Source of the DNA: Terasakiella sp033100395
GTDB lineage: Bacteria > Pseudomonadota > Alphaproteobacteria > Rhodospirillales > Terasakiellaceae
Reading direction: 5' to 3'
DNA: 64,000 bases
NCBI RefSeq assembly: GCF_033100395.1
Contig: NZ_JAWLVJ010000012.1
Span: forward strand, 1 to 64,000
Within the stretch, counting starts at the first letter, position 1, and each line of letters starts with the position of its first letter. Below the pieces are notes generated by a model. That model was given only the letters and a program-made list of their open reading frames with translations. It was not told the origin of the DNA and ran no database searches. Below are positions 16,791 to 25,280 of the stretch, in pieces. A program made the position numbers and the translations under genes.

Positions 16791-17231
16791 TTAGTCGTTG
16801 GCCGCTTCGCGTTCTTCACGCTCTGTGCGCCAGCGCATTGTTTTTAACAAGGTACCGATGGTCACGGAACCCAGTGTAGCTATGGCGATTTCATCGATTT
16901 CGGTCAGCACCATATTCAGCGCTTTCCCGATATCCGTATCCACCTGCGCGTCACGATTACGTTCATTTTCCCCACCCACATCTTCAAAACGGTGGATGAC
17001 ATCAAACAAGGTTGTGCGTTTCAGATTACCGGAAAAACGATAGCCGCCCCCCGCCCCACGTACAGATTCGACCAGACCCGCTCGACCCAGGTCACGTAAG
17101 ACCTTTGCCAGATGGTTGGCCGATATATTGTATTTTTCGGCAATGTCTGTTGCGGACAATTGAACTTCCGGATCCCGGGCCAGTTCAAGAACCGCATATA
17201 AAGCGCAGTATGTTGCTTTTTGCAATTTCAT
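16791..17231 (-). CDS. Rrf2-family transcription regulator lacking the cluster cysteines
   Basis: Winged-helix regulator of 146 residues of the Rrf2/IscR/NsrR group: ATYCALYAVLELARDP, then SANHLAKVLRDLGRAGLV and the wing RGAGGGYRFSG. Iron-sulfur-binding members carry three cysteines near residues 90-110; here that stretch (GGENERNRDAQVDTDIG) has none, and the only cysteine is C9. It is therefore unlikely to bind a standard [2Fe-2S] cluster and may sense another ligand or be constitutive. It follows the GNAT gene by 11 nt on the same strand, so the two form an operon. Confidence 0.85.
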   Translation of the reverse strand: MKLQKATYCALYAVLELARDPEVQLSATDIAEKYNISANHLAKVLRDLGRAGLVESVRGAGGGYRFSGNLKRTTLFDVIHRFEDVGGENERNRDAQVDTDIGKALNMVLTEIDEIAIATLGSVTIGTLLKTMRWRTEREEREAAND

Positions 17232-17242
17232 CTCAAACCGTC

Positions 17243-17710
17243 CTAATCCAATGGCATTTCAAGTTCAATATAGGGTCCACCCATCATCCCCTGACTTCTG
17301 AAGAAACTGAGGTTCAGGTTGTCTTTACGGTGCAGCATGGTGCGGATTTGTCCAACACCGGCTTTGGTAAACTGTTCCTTCACCGTATCAAACAGACGGG
17401 TGCCCACCTGTTTCAAGCGAATTTCGGGGTTCACCCCAATGGTATAGACCCAGCCGCAAGGCTCAGACCCGAATTCCCAGGCGCGAATTTCACCAATAAT
17501 AAAGCCCGCAAAGTCACCGTTGATTTCACAAACATAGAAAAAACCTTCGTTGGAATCCCCATAGCGATGATATGTTTCATTCCAATAATCCGGTTTATGC
17601 TGGCCTGTGTTATAGGCATGCAAGTCAGTGACGTAGGCGAGGTCTTTCTCATCCGCATCACGGATAATGCAGGTATCGCCATCAATCTGCGTTTCTTTGC
17701 AAAATGCCAT
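17243..17710 (-). CDS. GNAT-family N-acetyltransferase
   Basis: Acetyltransferase of 155 residues with the GNAT fold. The beta-strand core GFFYVCEINGDFAGFIIGEI is followed by GWVYTIGVNPEIRLKQVGTRLF, which holds the acetyl-CoA pyrophosphate loop (RLKQVGTRL, a variant of R/Q-x-x-G-x-G/A). A final strand region is TMLHRKDNLNLSFFRSQGM. The substrate cannot be told from the sequence; RimI-like protein targets or small amines are both possible. It is the first gene of a two-gene unit with the Rrf2 regulator, which suggests that the regulator controls it. Confidence 0.8.
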   Translation of the reverse strand: MAFCKETQIDGDTCIIRDADEKDLAYVTDLHAYNTGQHKPDYWNETYHRYGDSNEGFFYVCEINGDFAGFIIGEIRAWEFGSEPCGWVYTIGVNPEIRLKQVGTRLFDTVKEQFTKAGVGQIRTMLHRKDNLNLSFFRSQGMMGGPYIELEMPLD

Positions 17711-17849
17711 TTCTCAACTTCCTGTAAATCCATGTCTCTTTTGTAGGGACATTTACCGATGGATATAAAATACGCATTTCGGTACCAATTTGTAAAGACT
17801 CCGATAAAAAAACTCGTAAAAAGTTTCTTTTCTGCCTATCCTTTTAACC

Positions 17850-19049
17850 ATGAGCATAGATAACACCGCCATAGATACTCTTATAGATGAGCTGATAGAC
17901 CGGACTCTGCTAAGTCCTGTTGAACCGACTCTGCTGAAAGACACATGTAATCGCCTGCAGGCTGCGGGCTTATCTATCCTGCGGGTGAATATGTCCTGGA
18001 CCACCCTTCATCCCACCATTGGTGCGCTGACATTAAAATGGTGGCGCGACCAAACGTTCGATGATGCCATCCGCTATGCCCATGCTGATGGCGACAGTGA
18101 TGAATGGCTGTTAAGCCCCGGCTATCATCTGGTCACCAATGAACTTAAAGAACTGGATATCCGCCTGGATGGCAAAGACACCAATTATAACTTTCCTTTA
18201 CTGTCCGAATTAATAGAGGCAGGCGGGACACATTATATCATCCGGCTGTTCGCTTTTTCCAAACCCGGGGAGACCACCCATGATGATGACGGGATGATTC
18301 TGTCGTGGCTGTCAGATCGCGAAGGTGGATTTAATGATGACGAAATCCAGATCATCAACCGGATTGAACGTTATATCGCCCTGGCCCTGAAAGTCGCGTT
18401 ACGTGAACGCATCGCGCTGAACACCCTGACAGCCTATCTGGGGCAGAACGCCGCCCAACGGGTGCTGAAAGGCGCGATCAAACTGGGCGACGGGGAAAAT
18501 GTGCCTGCCGTCATCTGGTATAGTGATCTCAGAAACTCCACCAATCTGGGCGATACGCTGGACGGTCCGGAACTGCTGGCAACACTGAATGAATATTTCG
18601 CCTGTACCGCAGGGGCGGTGATGGATCATGGCGGCGAAGTCCTGCGCTTTGTCGGGGACGCGGTGCTTGCCATCTTCCCGTCCGATCAAACCGATCTTGC
18701 AATAGCATGTAAAAAAGCAACCGCTGCAGCAAAAGACGCGCTTAAACGATTAAACGACACCAACACCCAGCGTCTAAGCCAAAACAAGGCACCCCTCGCC
18801 TTTGGTCTTGGCCTCCATACGGGTGAATTGATGTTTGGCAATATCGGTGTACCGGAACGACTGGATTTTTCCGTCACCGGACCAGCGGCCAATGAAGCTG
18901 CGCGCATTGAAAGCATGACCAAAGAACTGGGCCAGCCGATTCTTGCCTCCAGCGACTTCGCCCAGCAATGTTCAGATGACTGGAAAGCACACGGAACATA
19001 TCCCTTGCGCGGCGTTTCAAGGTCAATTGAGCTCTATACCCTTAAATAA
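17850..19049 (+). CDS. class III adenylate/guanylate cyclase
   Basis: Protein of 399 residues with an N-terminal GAF-like sensor (about 20-200) and a C-terminal class III cyclase domain (about 215-395). The metal-binding aspartates are present in WYSDLRNST and RFVGDAVLAIFP, and the GLGLHTGELMFGNIG and FSVTGPAANEAARIE segments match the active-site core. It should make cAMP (or cGMP) from the nucleotide triphosphate, probably in the cytoplasm, since no membrane segment is seen. The substrate-specifying residues were not resolved. A terminator hairpin follows at 19148, so it is likely monocistronic. Confidence 0.9.
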   Translation: MSIDNTAIDTLIDELIDRTLLSPVEPTLLKDTCNRLQAAGLSILRVNMSWTTLHPTIGALTLKWWRDQTFDDAIRYAHADGDSDEWLLSPGYHLVTNELKELDIRLDGKDTNYNFPLLSELIEAGGTHYIIRLFAFSKPGETTHDDDGMILSWLSDREGGFNDDEIQIINRIERYIALALKVALRERIALNTLTAYLGQNAAQRVLKGAIKLGDGENVPAVIWYSDLRNSTNLGDTLDGPELLATLNEYFACTAGAVMDHGGEVLRFVGDAVLAIFPSDQTDLAIACKKATAAAKDALKRLNDTNTQRLSQNKAPLAFGLGLHTGELMFGNIGVPERLDFSVTGPAANEAARIESMTKELGQPILASSDFAQQCSDDWKAHGTYPLRGVSRSIELYTLK

Positions 19050-19147
19050 TTAGGGCTTTGTGAGAGACTTCACATAACTTTAATCGAAGATGGATTATCA
19101 ATGTGCAGCGTCCAATTTAAGGATGTAGTACAATCTAAAATAAATTC

Positions 19148-19168
19148 AAACGGCGCGGGCCGTTTTTT
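19148..19168 (+). terminator. rho-independent terminator ahead of RND pair 1
   Basis: Stem AAACGGC (19148-19154) and GCCGTTT (19159-19165) with a 4-base loop and a T-rich tail. It ends the cyclase transcript, but it lies only 11-17 bases before the adaptor start codon, so it could also act as an attenuator in that gene's leader. Confidence 0.75.
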
Positions 19169-19178
19169 CTTAAGGCAC

Positions 19179-20336
19179 ATGGCGATGACACTTCCACAGA
19201 ACAAATCCATTCTGATTGCGTTCTCAATTGCAGTAGTAATTTCTCTTTGGCTCGTTTCCGGTCAATTCGGCGATGACAGTGCGGCTGACGAAACAGCAAC
19301 CAACCAGACAATTGAAATGCCTGAAACGCAAAAAAGCACGGCTGTAACGGTGATGATCAGCTCGCAAACCGCAACGGATCATGCTGATGTCATCAGCCTG
19401 TTTGGCCAGACCCATGCGGATCGCTCTGTTGATATCAAGGCGGAAACAGTTGGCAATATTAAGGAAGTGCTGATCGAAAAAGGCAGCTTCGTTAAAAAAG
19501 GTGACGTGATTGCGCGCATCAATATTGATGATCGCGACCGCAGCCTTAAAAGCGCACAGGCGCTTGTGCGTCAACGCCAGTTGGAATTTGAAGCTTCGCG
19601 CAAACTGTCGCAAAAAAGTTTCCGTTCCCAAACCAAACTGGCCGAAGCAGAAGCCTTGTTGAACGCCGCACGTGCCCAGTTGGAAAGCGCCCGCCTTGAT
19701 CTCGCCCATACCGAAATCAAAGCGCCTTTTGATGGCAAACTGGAAGATCGCACCATCGAAGTCGGTGACTATGTGGAAAAAGCGACCATGCTGGGCCAGA
19801 TCGTTGATCTTTCCCCCATCGTTGTGCGTGCCGAAATCTCCGAAAATGATATCTCCAAAATCCAGGATGGTCAGCCCGCAAGCGTCATTTTAAATGACAA
19901 ACGCAAACTGGACGGAATCGTACGTTTTGTTGCCAGTACAAGCAATAGCACTACACGCACCTATCGCATCGAAATTGAAAGCGAAAACCCAAATAACGAA
20001 ATCGCCGCCGGTCTGACAGCACAAGTCCGTCTGGAAGTGGGATCCAACAAAGCCTATCTGGTGTCACCAGCCATCCTGACCCTTTCTGATGAAGGTGTCA
20101 TCGGGGTAAAAACCGTCAATGATGACAATATCGTTGTCTTCAACCCGGTAAAACTGCTGGAAGATACCGCATCCGGCATCTGGGTTTCCGGCCTACCGAA
20201 CGAAGCACGCATCATTGCACGTGGTCAGGAATATGTAAGCCCCGGACAGACCGTGCAAACAGTCGAAGAGGGGCAACAATCAGAAGCTCCGGCTGAAAAA
20301 GAAGCCCCGGCTTTGGTTAAAGCGCAAGGAAACTAA
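19179..20336 (+). CDS. RND efflux periplasmic adaptor (pair 1)
   Basis: Membrane-fusion protein of 385 residues. One N-terminal membrane anchor (SILIAFSIAVVISLWLVSG) is followed by the usual adaptor parts: a lipoyl half (ADRSVDIKAETVGNIKEV with EKGSFVKKGDVIARI), an alpha-hairpin with a heptad pattern (about 120-180), the second lipoyl half (LDLAHTEIKAPFDGKLEDR), and barrel and membrane-proximal domains. The start at 19179, or 19185 with AAGG at better spacing, is preferred over 19101 because a terminator hairpin lies between. It is followed after 3 nt by its pump gene. No outer-membrane channel gene is linked. Substrate unknown. Confidence 0.9.
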   Translation: MAMTLPQNKSILIAFSIAVVISLWLVSGQFGDDSAADETATNQTIEMPETQKSTAVTVMISSQTATDHADVISLFGQTHADRSVDIKAETVGNIKEVLIEKGSFVKKGDVIARINIDDRDRSLKSAQALVRQRQLEFEASRKLSQKSFRSQTKLAEAEALLNAARAQLESARLDLAHTEIKAPFDGKLEDRTIEVGDYVEKATMLGQIVDLSPIVVRAEISENDISKIQDGQPASVILNDKRKLDGIVRFVASTSNSTTRTYRIEIESENPNNEIAAGLTAQVRLEVGSNKAYLVSPAILTLSDEGVIGVKTVNDDNIVVFNPVKLLEDTASGIWVSGLPNEARIIARGQEYVSPGQTVQTVEEGQQSEAPAEKEAPALVKAQGN

Positions 20337-20339
20337 ATC

Positions 20340-23300
20340 ATGAAAAACGCCATCGAAGCCGCACTGGGCCATGCGCGTACCGTGCTGTTGACCCTTGCCC
20401 TGATTTTGATCACAGGCACCGTTGCTTATAACAATATCCCCAAAGAATCTGATCCGGACATTAACATTCCAATCATCTATGTCGTCGCAAGTCATGACGG
20501 TATTTCCCCCGAAGATGCCGAACGTCTGATCATCCGCCCCCTTGAACAGGAACTGCGTACCATCGAAGGCATCAAAGAAATGCGTTCAACCGGGTACGAA
20601 GGCGGCGGCAACGTCACCCTGGAATTTGAAGCCGGTTTTGATGCAGATAAAGCCTTGGATGACGTGCGCGAAAAAGTTGATCTAGCAAAATCTGAACTGC
20701 CAGATGAAACCGACGAACCCACAGTGCATGAAGTCAACTTCAGCCTCTTCCCTGTGCTGGTTGTCACTTTGGCGGGTGATGTGCCCGAACGCACTTTGGT
20801 AAAAGTCGCTCGTGATCTGCAAGACTCCATTGAATCGATCCCAACCGTTCTGGAAGCCGAAATCGCAGGGGACCGTGATGAAATGGTTGAGATCGTGATT
20901 GATCCGGCCAAAGTGGAACTTTATGGCCTGACCCCGGCTGATGCCATCAATGCAGTTGGCGGATCCAACCGACTGGTTGCTGCGGGTTCACAAGATACTG
21001 GGCAAGGGCGTTTTGCTGTTAAGGTTCCTGGTCTTTATGAAACTGTGTTCGATATCATGAACCAGCCTTTAAAGGTCGATGGCGATGCGGTTGTTACCCT
21101 TGGTGATATTGCCGAAGTGCGCCGTACCTTTAAAGACCCGGTCAGCTTTGCCCGCGTCAACGGCTCCCCCGCTATTGCCCTGGAAGTTTCCAAACGTACA
21201 GGCGAAAACATCATTGAAACGATTGAGCGCGTGCGTGAAATCGTTGCAGTGGAACAAGAAGCCTGGCCGGACACATTGAAACAGAACATCGACGTTTCAT
21301 TCTCACAAGATCGATCCAACCAGATCCGTACCATGCTGCTGGACCTGCAAAACAACGTGCTGAGCGCTATTTTGCTGGTGATGGTGGTTGTGGTTGCTGC
21401 CCTTGGCATGCGTACCGCAGGCCTTGTGGGCATGGCGATCCCGGGCTCATTCCTGGCCGGTATCCTTGTGCTGTCTGCTATGGATATGACACTGAACATC
21501 GTTGTTCTCTTCAGCCTGATTTTGGCAGTGGGTATGCTGGTTGATGGCGCGGTTGTTGTGACCGAATATGCAGACCGTAAAATGATCGAAGGCCTGCATC
21601 GTCGTAAAGCCTATGGCCTTGCAGCTCAACGGATGGCCTGGCCGATCACAGCTTCGACCGCAACAACATTGGCTGCGTTCCTGCCTTTGCTCTTCTGGCC
21701 GGGGGTTGTGGGTGAGTTCATGAAATTCATGCCGATCACCCTGATTGCCACCCTTTCGGCCTCTTTGTTGATGGCACTAATCTTTGTGCCGACACTGGGC
21801 TCGCTGTTTGGGAAAGCCTCTGCCGCTGTACCGGAACTAAGCGAAGTTTCTCCTGAGAAAGAAACTGACCTGTCCAACCTGCATGGCATCACCGGAACCT
21901 ATATCGGTCTTTTGCAAAAAGCGCTGCGACACCCCGCAAAAATTCTGTTTGCAGCTTTTGCCATGCTGATCGGTGTGCAGATCACTTATGCAAACTTTGG
22001 TAAAGGTGTTGAATTCTTCCCGGAAATCGAACCAGAAAATGCCATCGTGCAGGTTCGTGCACGCGGTAACTTGTCTGTATGGGAACAAAAAGAAATTCTG
22101 GAAACTGTGGAATCCCGTATTCTGCCGATGTCCGAATTTAAAACCATCTACACCCGCATCGGCGCGCCTGAACAAAGCGAAGAAGCCGAAGATATCATTG
22201 GAACAGTGTCGCTTGAATTCAAAGAATGGCATGAACGCCGCCCGGCAAACGTCATTCTGGCTGAAATCAAGGATATGACCGCCGATATCCCCGGTATCGA
22301 AGTTGATGCCCGCAAACAGGAAGAAGGCCCGCCAACAGGCAAGCCGATCAACCTGCAACTTTCGTCGCGCAATACGGAATTGCTGGCACCAGCCGTTGCA
22401 CAAATCCGTGCAGGCCTGGAACAAGTCGATGGACTGCTGAACCTTGAAGATTCCCGTCCGCTTCCTGGTATTGACTGGGAACTGGATGTAGACCGTGCCC
22501 AAGCGTCCAAATTTGGTGCTAACATTGGTTTGGTGGGTGACTTTATCCAGATGACCACATCCGGTCTGAAACTGGGGGAATATCGCCCGGATGATACCGA
22601 TGATGAAGTTGAAATCCGTGCGCGTTTCCCAAAAGAAAACCGTACCATTGATCAGCTGCAGAACATCCGCATCAATTCCGAAGCTGGCACGGTGCCGATT
22701 TCAAACTTTGTATCACGCACAGCCGAACAACGCACTGGCAAGGTCAACCGGATTGACGGGTTCCGTGTCATGGCGGTCAAGGCTGATGTGGAAGCAGGCA
22801 TCAATGTGGATGCCAAACTGAACGAGATCAAAGCCTGGCTGAAGGATCAAAACATTGATCCGCGCATCAAGATTGAATTCAAAGGTGAAGATGAAGAACA
22901 ACGCAAGGCCGAGGAATTCCTCGTCAATGCCTTCGGGGTCGCGCTTTTCATCATGGCGATTATTCTGGTGACACAATTTAACAGCTTCTATAGCGCCTTC
23001 TTGATCCTAAGTGCCGTCATCATGTCCACCATCGGGGTCTTTATTGGCCTGATGATCACCGCTCAACCCTTTGGCATCGTCATGGGCGGCGTCGGTGTAA
23101 TTGCCCTGGCCGGGATCGTGGTGAACAACAACATCGTTTTGATCGACACGTTTGATCGCTTAAAACATGAAACGGGTTCCGCCTACGACGCCATCGTTTT
23201 GACCGGGGCCCAGCGTATGCGTCCGGTCTTGCTGACCACCGTCACCACCATGTTAGGTCTGTTGCCCATGGTGTTACAACTGAACATCGACTTCTTCACC

Positions 23301-23486
23301 CGTGAAATCACATCTGGTGCGCCATCCACACAATGGTGGGTGCAACTGGCAACGGCCATCTTCTTTGGCTTGGGTTTCGCAACAGTGCTGACATTGGTTG
23401 TCACCCCGTCTGCCCTGATGCTGCGTGCCAATGTGCAGGACTGGTTCAGAAACAGAAAAGCTGCAAAAATAGAATTGGCTGAATAA
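20340..23486 (+). CDS. RND efflux pump permease (pair 1)
   Basis: Inner-membrane RND transporter of 1048 residues, AcrB/HAE1 size, with twelve membrane segments and two large periplasmic loops. The opening NIPKESDPDINIPIIYV is typical. In membrane segment 4 the proton-relay site reads GMLVDGAVVVTEYADR: the first Asp of the AcrB pair is kept and the second is Gly. Segment 10 reads IALAGIVVNNNIVLID. It should export lipophilic or toxic compounds using the proton gradient together with the adaptor just upstream and an outer-membrane channel encoded elsewhere. Substrate unknown. A strong terminator follows. Confidence 0.92.
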   Translation: MKNAIEAALGHARTVLLTLALILITGTVAYNNIPKESDPDINIPIIYVVASHDGISPEDAERLIIRPLEQELRTIEGIKEMRSTGYEGGGNVTLEFEAGFDADKALDDVREKVDLAKSELPDETDEPTVHEVNFSLFPVLVVTLAGDVPERTLVKVARDLQDSIESIPTVLEAEIAGDRDEMVEIVIDPAKVELYGLTPADAINAVGGSNRLVAAGSQDTGQGRFAVKVPGLYETVFDIMNQPLKVDGDAVVTLGDIAEVRRTFKDPVSFARVNGSPAIALEVSKRTGENIIETIERVREIVAVEQEAWPDTLKQNIDVSFSQDRSNQIRTMLLDLQNNVLSAILLVMVVVVAALGMRTAGLVGMAIPGSFLAGILVLSAMDMTLNIVVLFSLILAVGMLVDGAVVVTEYADRKMIEGLHRRKAYGLAAQRMAWPITASTATTLAAFLPLLFWPGVVGEFMKFMPITLIATLSASLLMALIFVPTLGSLFGKASAAVPELSEVSPEKETDLSNLHGITGTYIGLLQKALRHPAKILFAAFAMLIGVQITYANFGKGVEFFPEIEPENAIVQVRARGNLSVWEQKEILETVESRILPMSEFKTIYTRIGAPEQSEEAEDIIGTVSLEFKEWHERRPANVILAEIKDMTADIPGIEVDARKQEEGPPTGKPINLQLSSRNTELLAPAVAQIRAGLEQVDGLLNLEDSRPLPGIDWELDVDRAQASKFGANIGLVGDFIQMTTSGLKLGEYRPDDTDDEVEIRARFPKENRTIDQLQNIRINSEAGTVPISNFVSRTAEQRTGKVNRIDGFRVMAVKADVEAGINVDAKLNEIKAWLKDQNIDPRIKIEFKGEDEEQRKAEEFLVNAFGVALFIMAIILVTQFNSFYSAFLILSAVIMSTIGVFIGLMITAQPFGIVMGGVGVIALAGIVVNNNIVLIDTFDRLKHETGSAYDAIVLTGAQRMRPVLLTTVTTMLGLLPMVLQLNIDFFTREITSGAPSTQWWVQLATAIFFGLGFATVLTLVVTPSALMLRANVQDWFRNRKAAKIELAE

Positions 23487-23520
23487 TTTAAACCAATCAT
23501 TCAATCAACTTCTCCCCCTT

Positions 23521-23556
23521 AAAAACCGCAAAGTTTCAACCTTTGCGGTTTTTTCT
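23521..23556 (+). terminator. rho-independent terminator after RND pair 1
   Basis: Perfect 13-bp stem (23521-23533 with 23541-23553, core ACCGCAAAG and CTTTGCGGT) and a T-rich tail. Confidence 0.9.
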
Positions 23557-23644
23557 TTGACTGTGCGCGCCGTCATACTCCTTTTGGGTTACGCCTATTA
23601 TATTAGAAACGTAAAGGTGATTTTTAACGAAAGTTTTCTACGCG

Positions 23645-24265
23645 ATGGCAAGCCCTTATAAGGTAAAATATAAACCCTCCAGACCACCCTCAAGCACCAG
23701 AAAAATCTCTGTTATGCTGGCGCTGTTCTCTCTCGTTCTTGGTGGTTTTATCTATGCGGCCTTGCTGAAAGACCATATCAACCCCAGCAAAAAATCACAC
23801 ATTTCACCCTATCCAGAAATCAAGGTTGAAGACCTGGGCAAACGGGTGGATGACCTTAAAAGGAAATACCCGGATTTGCTTTTAACGCAGAACCGGGACG
23901 GGTGGGTCGTGGGACGCCATAAATTTGAAGGCGCACATTATACCGTCTGGTTTATCGCAGAAAATAAGGAGTTTGTTGCCTTTCGCATCAAGGCGACACA
24001 GACCTATAGTCACTTGAAAGAAAAAGAAACGCTGAAATTTTTCGGCACCCTCTTTGGTCGGCCCTTTGACAATTACTGCAAAGGCAAAAGCACTTATGCC
24101 ATTGAAAGCTGCCATTATAAATGGTGGGTGCGCGATGCTGTCTCCCTAGACGTTTATACCCGCACAAAGAAAGATCAGTCCGTTGTGCTGGATGCCATTA
24201 CGACTGATACGTATCTTACGTCCAAACATCACAAAATTATCCGCACTTTCCTGCCCATACAATAG
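23645..24265 (+). CDS. single-pass membrane protein of unknown function
   Basis: Protein of 206 residues with a basic N-terminus (KVKYKPSRPPSSTRK), one membrane segment at about 22-42 (VMLALFSLVLGGFIYAALL) and a C-terminal domain that should face the periplasm. That domain mixes helix and strands (YTVWFIAENKEFVAFRIKAT) and has two cysteines (DNYCKGKS and ESCHYKWW) that could form a disulfide. No family recognised. It stands alone between the RND terminator and a run of unknown genes. Confidence 0.7.
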   Translation: MASPYKVKYKPSRPPSSTRKISVMLALFSLVLGGFIYAALLKDHINPSKKSHISPYPEIKVEDLGKRVDDLKRKYPDLLLTQNRDGWVVGRHKFEGAHYTVWFIAENKEFVAFRIKATQTYSHLKEKETLKFFGTLFGRPFDNYCKGKSTYAIESCHYKWWVRDAVSLDVYTRTKKDQSVVLDAITTDTYLTSKHHKIIRTFLPIQ

Positions 24266-24438
24266 TACCCAGCAGTAGAAACCTGCAGATTTCAACCCTA
24301 GAACACGTATTAGGGCCATACTACTATGGGGGCAAAAGCTTAATATTTGATGACTCTTATGCACATTTGATTGGTTCGAAAGAACCTATAAGATGAAAAT
24401 TAGAAAACCTTTTTAGCGTTCTTTAAAAGGAGAGTGCC

Positions 24439-24804
24439 ATGCAAACCGATCTTTCTTTTTTCATCGCCATGGATGGTGCGCCTTATCCTGTGCGCTTTGA
24501 TCCGACCGTGCTGGATGAATTTGAACGCGACCACGCTGACAATATGGATTTGGAACTGCGCAAGTTTTCAGATGCCTGGTTTGGACCGACCTTTTTCCTG
24601 GAACGCGAAAACCGCCTGGGCGTCATTGCACAGTTGATCCGGGACGCCATGCGCGACGAAGATGGCGTGCTGGTTGCCAAATATGTTCTCTGGATGGTGG
24701 CACGCTATCCAGAAATTTCTGGAATTCGCATCCACGAAGACACATATGAATTTATGGCGGATGCGTTCGACGACTTTGACTGCACAAGTCAAAGCATTCA
24801 TTAA
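24439..24804 (+). CDS. hypothetical acidic protein next to rcdA
   Basis: Soluble acidic protein of 121 residues with an AAAAGGAGA ribosome-binding site. The sequence opens MQTDLSFFIAMDGAPYPVRFD and ends with a helical, Asp-rich segment (FMADAFDDFDC). No family recognised. It precedes the RcdA-like gene by 41 nt on the same strand, so the pair is probably co-transcribed. That position makes a cell-cycle or proteolysis-adaptor link possible, but this rests on neighbourhood only. The 170 bases upstream contain a CCCTA/TAGGG and a GGTTC-GAAA-GAACC inverted repeat and no ORF. Confidence 0.65.
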   Translation: MQTDLSFFIAMDGAPYPVRFDPTVLDEFERDHADNMDLELRKFSDAWFGPTFFLERENRLGVIAQLIRDAMRDEDGVLVAKYVLWMVARYPEISGIRIHEDTYEFMADAFDDFDCTSQSIH

Positions 24805-24845
24805 CCAAACAACATCCGCCATGTACCAACTGGCGGAGACATCGT

Positions 24846-25280
24846 ATGGGGACGGCCGACACCACGTATTTATGGCTCGAAAAAACCTTTGATGAAACAC
24901 TCAGGTTATTAGAAGAAGCCGAATATTATCATATGCATAAGATACGACGCCAAGTCCGCCACCTGGTGCCCGTAAAGCGCTTAGAAGTAACAACAGAATC
25001 ATTGCGCGTTACCTCCCGGCTGTCCCATACGATGGCATGGCTTATGACCGAAAAAGCGATCCTGAATAACGAACTGAATCGCGGTGAAGCAACCGACCTT
25101 CACCAACCTTTATCCGAAGAAACAACCTGCCTGAAAGCGCGCACAGAATGTCTGGACCTATGCCCAAAAGGATTAATCAGCCTGATGGATCGCAGCCTGG
25201 ATTTATTTATGCGTGCCTCCCGCCTGGAAGCCATGTTACGTAATGACACAACCGTTGTGGCAACACCAACGCTTCATTAA
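24846..25280 (+). CDS. rcdA: RcdA-like regulator of CtrA degradation (DUF1465)
   Basis: Helical protein of 144 residues with the DUF1465 signature: an opening WLEKTFDETLRLLEEAEYY helix, the strongly conserved SLRVTSRLSHTMAWLMTEKAI helix and the later LMDRSLDLFMRASRLE. In Caulobacter the DUF1465 protein RcdA is an adaptor that helps deliver the master regulator CtrA and other substrates to ClpXP at the cell pole. The family is confined to alphaproteobacteria, which supports the lineage call. Its ribosome-binding site is GGAGAC. The stop shares TTAA with the convergent amidohydrolase gene. Confidence 0.75.
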   Translation: MGTADTTYLWLEKTFDETLRLLEEAEYYHMHKIRRQVRHLVPVKRLEVTTESLRVTSRLSHTMAWLMTEKAILNNELNRGEATDLHQPLSEETTCLKARTECLDLCPKGLISLMDRSLDLFMRASRLEAMLRNDTTVVATPTLH

